The notes below the pieces were generated by a model. That model ran no database searches. It saw only the letters and a program-made list of their open reading frames with translations, and had not been told where the DNA came from. Shown piece by piece: positions 24,201-34,921 of a DNA stretch of 64,000 nt. Position numbers and translations under genes: made by a program. The stretch spans positions 866,498 to 930,497 of the forward strand of contig JANJXV010000159.1 of NCBI GenBank assembly GCA_024803745.1, written 5' to 3'. Source of the stretch: Megascapheus bottae (Eukaryota > Chordata > Mammalia > Rodentia > Geomyidae). Every line of letters begins with the position of its first letter. The stretch's first letter is position 1.

Positions 24201-25867
24201 GAAGTCAGAATGGAGGTGTGTGAAGTCAGAAATGGAGGTATGTGAACTCATAGAATGGAGGTGTGTGACGTCACAATGGAAGTGTGTGAAGTCATAGAAT
24301 GGAGGTGTGTGAAGTCACAGAATGGAGGTGTGTGAAGTCAAATGGAGGTGTGTGAAGTCCTAAAATGGAGGTGTGTGAAGTCATAGAATGGAGGTGTGTG
24401 AAATCATAGAATGGAGGGTTGAGAAGTCACAGAATGGAGGTGTGTGAACTCAGAATGGAGGTGTGTGAAGTCACAGAATGGAGGTGTGTGAAGTCATAGC
24501 ATGGAGGTATGTGAAACCATAGAATGGAAGTCTGTGAAGTCATAGAATGGAGGTGTGTGAAGTCACAGAATGGAGGTGTGTGAAGTCAAATGGAGGTGTG
24601 TGAAGTCATACAATGAAGGTGTCTGAAGTCATAGAATGGAGTTGTGTGAAGTGACAGAACGGAGGTGTGTGAAGTCACATAATGGAGGTGTGTGAAGTCA
24701 AAATGGAGGTGTGTGAAATCATAGAATGAAGGTTTGTGAAGTCACACAATGGAGTTGTGGGAAGTCATGTAATGAAGGTCTGTGAAGTCAAAGAATGGAG
24801 GTGGGTGAAGTCACAGAATGGAGGTGTGTGAAGTCATAGAATGGAGGTGTGTGAAGTCACAGAATGGACGGGTATGAGGTCATAGAATGGTGGTGTGTAA
24901 AGTCACAGAATTGAGGTGTTTGAAGTCATATATTGGAGGTGTGTGAAGTCAAAATTGATGGTTGAAGTCATAGAATGGAGATGTGTGAAGTCACAGAATG
25001 GAGCTGTATGAAGTCACAGAATGCAGGTGTGTGAAGTCACAGAATGGAGGTGTGTGAATTCATAGAATGTAGGTGTGTGAAGTCATAGAATGGAGGTGTG
25101 TGAAGTCATATAATGGAGGTGTGTGAAGTCACAAAATGGAGGTGTGTGAAGTCAGAATGGAGGTGTGAAGTTATAGAATGGAGGTGGGTGAAGTCATAGA
25201 AAGGAGGTGTGGGAAGTCATAGAATGGAGGAGTGTGAAGTCATAGAGTGGAGGTGAGTGAAGTCACAGATTCGAGGTCTGTGAAGTCATAGAATGGAGGT
25301 GTGTGAAGTCAGAATGGAGGTGTGTGAAGTCATAGAATGGAGGTGTGTGAACTCATAGAATGGAGGTCTGTGACATCAGAATGGAAGTGTGTGAATTCAT
25401 AGAATGGAGGTGTGTGAAGTCACAGAATGGAGGTGTGTGAAGTCAAAATAGAGGTGTGTCACGTCCTAAAATGGAGGTGTGTGAAATCATAGAAGGGAGG
25501 TTTGTGAAGTCACAGAATGGAGGTGTGTGAAGTCACAGAATGGAGGTTTGCGAAGTCATAGAATGGAGGTGTGTGAAGTCATAGAAAGTATGTTTGTGAA
25601 GTAAGAATGAAGGTGTGTGAAGTCATAGAAGGGAGGTGTGTGAAGTCACAGAATGGAGGTATGTGAAGACATAGAATGGAGGTGTGTGAAGTCATAGAAT
25701 GGAGGTGTGTGAAGTCATATAATGGAGGTGTGTGAAGTCACAGAATGGAGGTGTTTGAAGTCAAAATGGAGGTGTGTGATGTCCTAAAATGGAGGTGTGT
25801 GAAATCACAGAATGGAGGTGTGTGAAATCATAGAATGAAGGTTTGTGAAGTCACAGAATGGAGTTGT
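18285..25867 (+). repeat. 7.2-kb block, copy 2 of tandem duplication
   Basis: This is a near copy of the previous block. By eye I found only scattered single-base differences, e.g. TTCAAATGG/TTAAAATGG (15556/23139), ACACATTCG/ACAGATTCG (15382/22965), GAAGTAGGAA/GAAGTAAGAA (near 16306/23889), and GTGTGTAGTC/GTGTGAAGTC (near 16050/23633). No net length change is seen from 11,068/18,651 to about 18,284/25,867. The sole structural difference noted is the extra 358 bp at the start. Such similarity in a fast-changing array means the duplication is recent. Confidence 0.9.
18293..19008 (+). repeat. 358-bp tandem pair at the start of the second 7.2-kb copy
   Basis: ATATAAGG at 18293 and 18651 open two consecutive 358-bp copies holding TGACGTCA, TGAATTCA, GTAAAAATGAAGG, a second GAACTCATAG/TGACGTCA set and GAACTCAGAATGG. 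The first 7.2-kb copy has this stretch only once (11068 to about 11425). The first of the two copies has GGTTTCTGAACTC where the other has GGTTTGTGAACTC. The duplication therefore followed, or came with, the 7.2-kb event. Confidence 0.88.
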
Positions 25868-28790
25868 GTGAAGTCTTATAATGAAGGTGTGTGAAGTCAT
25901 AGAATGGAGGTGTGTGAACTCATAGAATGTAGGTGTGTGAAGTCACAAGGGAAGTGTGTGAATTCATAGTATGGAGGTGTGAGAAGTCACAGAATGGAGG
26001 TGTGTGAAGTCAAAATGGAGGTGTGTGAAGTCACAGAAGGGAGGTGTGTGAAGTCATATAATGGAGGTGTGTGAAGTCAAAATGGAGGTGTGTGACGACA
26101 TAAATTGGAGGTGTGTGAAGTCATAGATTGGAGGTGTGTGAAATCAAAGAATGGAAGTTTGTGAAGTCACAGAATGGAGGTGTGTGAAGTCACAGAATGG
26201 AGGTTTGTGAAGTCATAGAATGGAGGTATGTGAAGTCAAATTGGAGGTGTGTGAAGTCGGAGAATGGAGGTGTGTGAAGTCACAGAATGGAGCTGTGTGA
26301 AGTCACAGAATGGAGGTGTGTGACGTCAGAGAATGGAGGTGTGTGAAGTCATAGAATGTATGTTTGTCAAGTAAGAATGAAGGTGTGTGAAGTCATGGAA
26401 TGGAGGTGTGTGAAGTCACAGAATGGAAGTGTGTGAAGTCATAGAATGGAGGTGTGTGAAGTCATAGAATGGAGGTGTGTGAAGTCATATAATGGAGGTG
26501 TATGAAGTCAGTATTGAGGTGTGTGAAGTCATAGAATGGAGGTATGTGAACTCATAGAATGGAGGTGTATGACGTCATATAATGGAGGTGTGTGAAGTCA
26601 AAATGGAGGTGTGTGACGTCATAAATTGGACGTGTGTGAAGTCATAGATTGGAGGTCTGTGAAATCAAAGAATGGAGGTCTGTGAAGTCATAGAATGGAG
26701 GTGTATGAAGTCAGAATTGAGGTGTGTGAAGTCATAGAATGGAGGTATGTGCACTCATAGAATGGAGGTGTGTGACGTCACAATGGAAGTGTGTGAAGTC
26801 ATAGAATGGAGGTGTGTGAAGTCACAGAATGGAGGTGTGTGAAGTCAAAATGGAGATGTGTGACGTCCTAAAATGGAGGTTTGTGAAGTCATAGAATGGA
26901 GGTGAGTGAAATCATAGAATGGAGGTTTGCGAAGTCACAGAATGGAAGTGTGTGAACTCAGAATGGAGGTGTGTGAAGTCACAGAAAGGAGGTGTGTAAA
27001 GTCATGGCATGGAGGTATGTGAAATCATAGAATGGAAGTGTGTGAAGTTACAGAATGGAGGTGTGTGAAGTCATAGCATGGAGGTATGTGAAATCATAGA
27101 ATGGAAGTGTGTGAAGTCATAGAACGGAGGTGTGCGAAGTCATACAATGAAGGTGTGTGAAGTCATAGAATGGAGGTGTGTGAAGTCACAGTTGGGAGGT
27201 TTGGGAAGTCACATTATGGAGGTCTGTGAAGTCAAAATGGAGGTGTGTGACGTCATAAAATAGAGGTGTGTGTAGTCATAGATTGGAGGTGTGTGAAATC
27301 ATAGAATGGAGGTGTGTGAAATCACAGAATGGAGGTGTGTGAAGTCACAGAATGGAGGTTTGTGAGGTCATAGAATGGATGTTTGTGTGAAGTCAAATTG
27401 GAGGGGTGTGAAGTCGGAGAATGGAGGTGTGTGAAGTCAAAGAATGGAGGTGGGTGAAGTCACAGAATGGAGGTGTGTGAAGTCATAAAATGGATGTGTG
27501 TGAAGTCACAGAATGGACGGGTATGAAGTCATAGAATGGAGGTGTGTGAAGTCAAAGAATTGAGGTTTTTGAAGTCATATATTGGAGGTGTGTGAAGTCA
27601 AAAGTGATCTGTGAAGGCATAGAATGGATGTGTGTGAAGTCACAGAATGGAGGTGTGTGAAGTCATAGAATGGAGGTGTGTGAAGTCACAGAATGGAGGA
27701 GTGTGAATTCATAGAATGGAGGTGTGTGATGTCACAGAATGGAGGTGTGTGAAGTCACAGAATGGAGGTTTGTGAAGTCATAGAATGGAGGTATGTGAAG
27801 TCAAATTGGAGTTTTGTGAAGTCGGAGAAAGGAGGTGTGTGAAGTCACAGAATGGAGTGGTGTGAAGTCACAGAATGGAGGTGTGTGAAGTCACAGAATG
27901 CAGGTGTTGTAAGTCAAAGAATGGAGATGTGTGAAGTCATAGAATTGAGGTGTGTGAAGTCATAGAATGTATGTTTGTGAAGAAAGAATGAAGGTGTGTG
28001 AAGTCATAGAATGGAGGTGTGTGAAGTCACAGAATGGATGTGTGTGAAGTCATAGAATGGAGGTGGGTGCAGTCATAGAAAGGAGGTGTGGGAAGTGATA
28101 GAATTGAGGAGTGTGAAGTCATAGAGTGGAGGTGAGTGAAGTCACAGATTCGAGGTCTCTGAAGTCATAGAATGGAGGTGTGTGAAGTCAGAATAGAGGT
28201 GTGTGAAGTCATAGAATGGAGGTGTGTGAACTCATAGAATGTAGGTGTGTGACTTCACAATGGAAGTGTGTGAAGTCATAGAATGGAGGTGTGTGAAGTC
28301 ACAGAATGGAGGTGTGTGATGTCAAAATGGAGGTGTGTGCCGTCCTAAAATGGAGGTGTATGCAATCATACAATGGAGGTTTGTGAAGTCACAGAATGGA
28401 GGTGTGTGAACTCAGAATAGAGGTGTGTGAAGTCACAGAATGGAGGTGTTTGAAGTCATAGCATGGAGGTATGTGAAATCATATAATGGAGGTATGCGAA
28501 GTCATAGGATGGAGGTGTGTGAAGTCATAGAATGGAGGGGTGTGAAGTCACAGAATGGAGGTGTGTGAAGTCACAGAATGGAGGTCTGCGAAGTCATAGA
28601 ATGGAGGTGTGTGAAGTCATAGACTGTATGTTTGTGAAGTAAGAATGAAGGTGTGTGAAGTCATAGAATGGAGGTGTGTGAAGTCACAGAATGGAGGTGT
28701 GTGAAGTCATAGAATGGAGGTGTGTGAAGTCATAGAATGGAGATGTGTGAAGTCATATAATGGAGGTGTGTGAAGTCACAGAATGGAGGA
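25868..28790 (+). repeat. Distant near copy of 7.2-9.8 kb, then linker
   Basis: After the end of the second 7.2-kb copy the sequence continues exactly as at 7,198 (offset 18,670) and can be followed to about 28,570. The last 220 bp resemble 11,540-11,750. It retains a CG where the 9.57-kb copy has CA (GTGTGCCGTCC at 28339), and carries the 69-bp triple-monomer duplication at about 27,000-27,110. No non-satellite sequence is seen. Confidence 0.8.
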
Positions 28791-31700
28791 GTGTGAAGTC
28801 AGAATGGAGGTGAGAAGTCATAGAATAGAGGTGGGTGAAATCATAGAAAGGTGGTGTGGGAAGTCATAGAATAGAGGAGTGTGAAGTCATAGAGTGGAGG
28901 TGAGTGAAGTCACAGATTCGAGGTCTGTGAAGTCATAGAATGGAGGTGTGTGAAGTCACAGTTGGGAGGTTTGTGAATTCACATTATGGAGGTGTGTGAA
29001 GTCAAAATGGAGGTGTGTGACGTCATAAAATAGAGGTGTGTGTAGTCATAGATTGGAGGTGTCTGAAATCATAGAATGGAGGTTTGTGAAGTCACAGAAT
29101 GGAGGTGTGTGAAGTCACAGAATGGAGGTTTGTGAGGTCATAGAATGGAGGTTTGTGAAGTCAAATTGGAGGGGTGTGAAGTCGGAGAATGGAGGTGTGT
29201 GAAGTCAAAGAATGGAGGTGGGTGAAGTCACAGAATGGAGGTGAGTGAAGTCATAAAATGGATGTGTGTGAAGTCACAGAATGGACGGGTATGAAGTCAT
29301 AGAATGGAGGTGTGTGAAGTCAAAGAATTGAGGTGTTTGAAGTCATATATTGGAGGTGTGTGATGTCAAAAGTGATGTGTGAAGGCATAGAATGGATGTG
29401 TGTGAAGTCACAGAATGGAGGTGTGTGAATTCATAGAATGGAGGTGTGTGATGTCACAGAATGGAGGTGTGTGAAGTCACAGAATGGAGGTTTGTGAAGT
29501 CATAGAATGGAGGTATGTGAAGTCAAATTGGAGGGATGTGAAGTCGGAGAATGGAGGTGTGTGAAGTCACAGAATGGAGTGGTGTGAAGTCACAGAATGG
29601 AGGTATGTGAAGTCACAGAATGCAGGTGTGGTAAGTCAAAGAATGGAGATGTGTGAAGTCATAGAATGGAGGTGTGTGAAGTCATAGAATGTATGTTTGT
29701 GAAGTAAGAATGAAGGTGTGTGAAGTCATAGAATGGAGGTATGTGAAGTCACAGAATGGAGGTGTGGAAGTCATAGAATGGAGGTGGGTGAAGTCATAGA
29801 AAGGAGGTGTGGGAAGTGATAGAATTGAGGAGTGTGAAGTCATAGAGTGGAGGTGAGTGAAGTCACAGATTTGAGGTCTGTGAAGTCATAGAATGGAGGT
29901 GTGTGAAGTCAGAATAGAGGTGTGTGAAGTCAAAGAATGGAGGTGTGTGAACTCATAGAACGTAGGTGTGTGACTTCACAATGGAAGTGTGTGAAGTCAT
30001 AGAATGGAGGTGTGTGAAGTCACAGAATGGAGGTGTGTGAAGTCAAAATGGAGGTGTGTGACGTCCTAAAATGGAGGTGTATGCAATCATAGAATGGAGG
30101 TTTGTGAAGTCACAGAATGGAGGTGTGTGAACTCAGAATGGAGGTGTGTGAAGTCACAGAATGGAGGTGCGTGAAGTCCTAGCATGGAGGTATGTGAAAT
30201 CATAAAATGGAGGTTTGCGAAGTCATAGGATGGAGGTGTGTGAAGTCAAAGAATGGAGGGGTGTGAAGTCACAGAATGGAGGTGTGTGAAGTCACAGAAT
30301 TTAGGTTTGCGAAGTCATACAATGGAGGTGTGTGAAGTCATAGACTGTATGTTTGTGAAGTAAGAATGAAGGTGTGTGAAGTCATAGAATGGAGGTGTGT
30401 GAAGTCATAGAATGGAGGTGTGTGAAGTCATAGAATGGAGATGTGTGAAGTCATATAATGGAGGTTTGTGAAGTCACAGAATGGAGGTGTGTGAAGTCAG
30501 AATGGAGGTGAGAAGTCATAGAATAGAGGTGGGTGAAGTCATAGAAAGGAGGTGTGGGAAGTCATAAAATAGAGGAGTGTGAAGTCATAGAGTGGAGGTG
30601 AGTGAAGTCACAGATTCGAGGTCTGTGAAGTCATAGAATGGAGGTGTGTGAAGTCAGAATGGAAGTGTGTGAAGTGACAGAATGGAGGTGTGTGAAGTCA
30701 AAATGGAGGTGTGTGATGTCCTAAAATGGAAGTGTGTGAAGTCACAGAATGAAGGTTTGTGAAGTCACAGAATGGAGTTGTGGGAAGTCATATAATGAAG
30801 GTGTGTGAAGTCATAGAATGGAGGTGTGTGAACTCATATTATGGAGGTGTGTGATGTCACAATGGAAATGTGTGAATTCATAGTATGGAGGTGTGTGAAG
30901 TCACAGAATGGAGGTGTGTGAAGTCAAAATGAAGGTGTGTGAAGTCACAGAATGGAGGTGTGTGAACTCATAGAATGGATGTGTGTGACGTCACAATGGA
31001 AATGTGTGAATTCATAGTATAGAGGTGTGTGAAGTCACAGAATGGAGGTGTGTGAAGTCAAAATGGAGGTGTGTGAAGTCACAGAATGGAGGTGTGTGAA
31101 TTCATAGCATGGAGGTATGTGAAATCATAGAATGGAAGTGTGTGAAGTCATAGAATGGAGGTTTGTGAAGTCATACAATGTACGTGTGTGAAGTCATAGA
31201 ATGGAGGTGTGTGAAGTCAAATTGATGTGTGAAGGCATAGAATGGAGGTGTGTGATGTCACAGAATGGAGGTGTGTGAAGTCATAGAATGGAGGTGTGTG
31301 AAGTCAAATTGATGTGTGAAGGCATAGAATGGAGGTGTGTGATGTCACAGAATGGAGGTGTGTGAAGTCATAGAATGGAGGTGTGTGAAGTCACAGAATG
31401 GAGGTGTGTGAATTAATAGAATGGAGGTGTGTGATGTCACAGAATGGAGGTGTGTGAAGTCACAGAATGGAGGTGTGTGAATTCATAGAATGGGGGTGTG
31501 TGATGTCACAGAATGAAGGTGTGTGAAGTCACAGAATGGAGGTTTGTGAAGTCATAGAATGGAGGGATGTGAAGTCAAATTGGAGGGATGTGAAGTCGGA
31601 GAATGGAGGTGTGTGAAGTCACAGAATGCAGGTGTGGTAAGTCAAAGAATGGAGGTGTGTGAAGTCATAGAATGGAGGTGTGTGAAGTCATAGTATGTAT

Positions 31701-34700
31701 GTTTGTGAAGTAAGAATGAAGGTGTGTGAAGTCATAGAATGGAGGTGTGTGAAGTCAGAGAATGGAGGTGTGTGAAGTCATAGAATGGAGGTGTGTGAAG
31801 ACATATAAAGGAGGTGTGTGAAGTCACATAATGGAGGTGTGTGAAGTCAGAATTGAGGTGTGAAGTTATAGAATGGAGGTGGGTGAAGTCATAGAAAGGA
31901 GGTGTGGGAAGTGATAGAATGGAGGAGTGTGAAGTCAGAGTGGAGGTGAGTGAAGTCACAGATTCGAGGTCTGTGAAGTCATAGAATGGATGTGTGTGAA
32001 GTCAGAATAGAGGTGTGTGAAGTCATAGAATGGAGGTGTGTGAACTCATAGAATGTAGGTGTGTGACTTCACAATGGAAGTGTGTGAAGTCATAGAATGG
32101 AGGTTTGTGAAGTCACAGAATGGAGGTGCGTGAAGTCAAAATGGAGGTGTGTGACGTCCTAAAATGGAGGTGTATGCAATCATAGAATGGAGGTGTGTGA
32201 AGTCACAGAATGGAGGTGTGTGAACTCAGAATGGAGGTGTGTGAAGTCACAGAATGGAGGTGTGTGAAGTCATAGCATGGAGGTATGTGAAATCATAGAA
32301 TGGAGGTTTGCGAAGTCATAGGATGGAGGTGTGTGAAGTCATAGAATGGCGGGGTGTGAAGTCACAGAATGGAGGTGTGTGAAGTCACAGAATGGAGGTT
32401 TGCGAAGTCATAGAATGGAGGTGTGTGAAGTCATAGAATGTATGTTTGTGAAGTAAGAATGGAGGTGTGTGAAGTTATAGAATGGAGGTGTGTGAAGTCA
32501 TAGAATGGAGATGTGTGAAGTCATATAATGGAGGTGTGTGAAGTCACAGGATGGAGGTGTGTGAAGTCAGAATGGAGGTGAGAAGTCATAGAATAGAGGT
32601 GGATGAAGTCATAGAAAGGAGGTGTGGGAAGTCATAGAAGGGAAGAGTGTGAAGTCATAGAGTGGAGGTGAGTGAAGTCACAGATTCGAGGTCTGTGAAG
32701 TCATAGAATGGAGGTGTGTGAAGTCAGAATGGAGGTGTGTGAAGTCATAGAATGGAGGTGTGTGAACTCATAAAAAGGAGGTGTGTGACGTCACAATGGA
32801 AGTGTGTGAATTCATAATATGGAGGTGTGTGAACTCACAGAATGGAGGTGTGTTAAGTCAAAATGGAGGTGTGTGATGTCCTAAAATGGAGGTGTGTGAA
32901 GTCATAGAATGGAGGTGTGTGAAATCATAGAATGAAGGTTTGTGAAGTCACACAATGGAGTTGTGGGAAGTCATGTAATGAAGGTCTGTGAAGTCATAGA
33001 TGGAGGTATGTGAACTCATAGAATGGAGGTGTGTGACGTCACAATGGAAATGTGTGAATTCATAGTATGGAGGTGTGTGAAGTCACAGAATGGAGGTGTG
33101 TGAAGTCAAAATGGAGGTGTGTGAAGTCACAGAATGGAGGTGTGTGAAGTCATAGCATGAAGGTATGTGAAATCATAGAATGGAAGTGTGTGAAGTCATA
33201 GAATGGAGGTGTGTGAAGTCATACAATGTAGGTGTGTGAAGTCATAGAATGGAGGTGTGTGAAGTCACAGAAGTGAGGTGTGTGAAGTGACATAATGGAG
33301 GTGTTTGAAGTCAAATTGGTTGTGTGTGACGTCATAAAATATAGGTGTGTGAAGTCATAGATTGGAGGTGTGTGAAAGGAAAGAATGAGGTTTTTGAAGT
33401 CACAGAACGGAGGTGTGTGCAGTCAGAGAATGTAGGTTTGTGAAGTCATAGAATGGAGGTGTGTGAAATCAAATTGGTGAGGTGTGAAGTCGGAGAATGG
33501 AGGTGTGTGAAGTCTCAGAATGGAGCTGTGTGAAGTCACAGAATGGAGGTGTGTGAAGTCACAGAATGGAGGTGTGTGAAGTCATAGAATGTATGTTTGT
33601 GAAGTAAGAATGAAGGTGTGTGAAGTCATAGAATGGAGGTGTGTGAAGTCACAGAATGGAGGTGTGTGAAGTCATAGAATGGAGGTGTATGAAGTCATAG
33701 AATTGAGGTGTGTGAAGTCATATAATGGAGGTGTGTGAAGTCACAAAATGGAGGTGTGTGAAGTCAGAATGGAGGTGTGAAGTCATAGAATGGATGTGGG
33801 TGAAGTCATAGAAAGGAGGAGTGAGAAGTCATAGAATGGAGGAGTGTGAAGTCATAGAGTGGAGGTGAGTGAAGTCACAGATTCGAGGTCTATGAAGTCA
33901 TAGAATGGAGGTGTTTGAAGTCAGAATGGAGGTGTGTGAAGTCACAGAAAGGAGGTGTGTGAAGTTACAGAATGGATGTTTGTGAAGTAAGAATGAAGGT
34001 GTTTGAAGTCATAGAATGGAGGTGTGTGAAGTCACAGAATGGAGGTGTGTGAAGTCATAGAATGGAGGTGTATGAAGTCATAGAATTGAGGTGTGTGAAG
34101 TCACATAATGGAGGTGTATGAAGTCAGAATGGAGGTGTGTGAAGTCAGAAATGGAGGTATGTGAAGTCATAGAATGGAGGTGTGTGACGTCACAATGGAA
34201 GTGTGTGAAGTCATAGAATGGAGGTGTGTGAAGTCACAGAATGGAGGTGTGTGAAGTCAAATGGAGGTGTGTGACGTCTTAAAATGGAGGTGTGTGAAGT
34301 CATAGAATGGAGGTGTGTGAAATCATAGAATGGAGGGTTGAGAGGTCACAGAATGGAGGTGTGTGAACTCAGAATGGAGGTGTGTGAAGTCACAGAATGG
34401 AGGTGTGTGAAGTCATAGCATGGAGGAATGTGAAATCATAGAATGGAAGTGTGTGAAGTCATAGAATGGAGGTGTGCGAAGTCATACAATGAAGGTGTCT
34501 GAAGTCATAGAATGGAGTTGTGTGAAGTGACAGAAGGGAGGTGTGTGAAGTCACATAATGGAGGTGTGTGAAGTCAAAATGGAGGTGTGTGAAATCATAG
34601 AATGGAGGTTTGTGAAGTCACAGAATTGAGGTGTGTGAAGTCACAGAATGCAGGTTTGTGAAGTCATAGAGTGGAGGTATGTGAAGTCAAATTGGAGGGG

Positions 34701-34921
34701 TGTGAAGTCGAAAAATGGAGGTGCGTCAAGTCAAAGAATGGAGGTGGGTGAAGTCACAGAATGGAGGTGTGTGAAGTCATAGAATGGAGGTGTGTGAAGT
34801 CACAGAATGGACGGGTATGAGGTCATAGAATGGTGGTGTGTAAAGTCACAGAACTAAGGTGTTTGAAGTCATATATTGGAGGTGTGTGAAGTTAAAATTG
34901 ATGGTTGAAGTCATAGAATGG

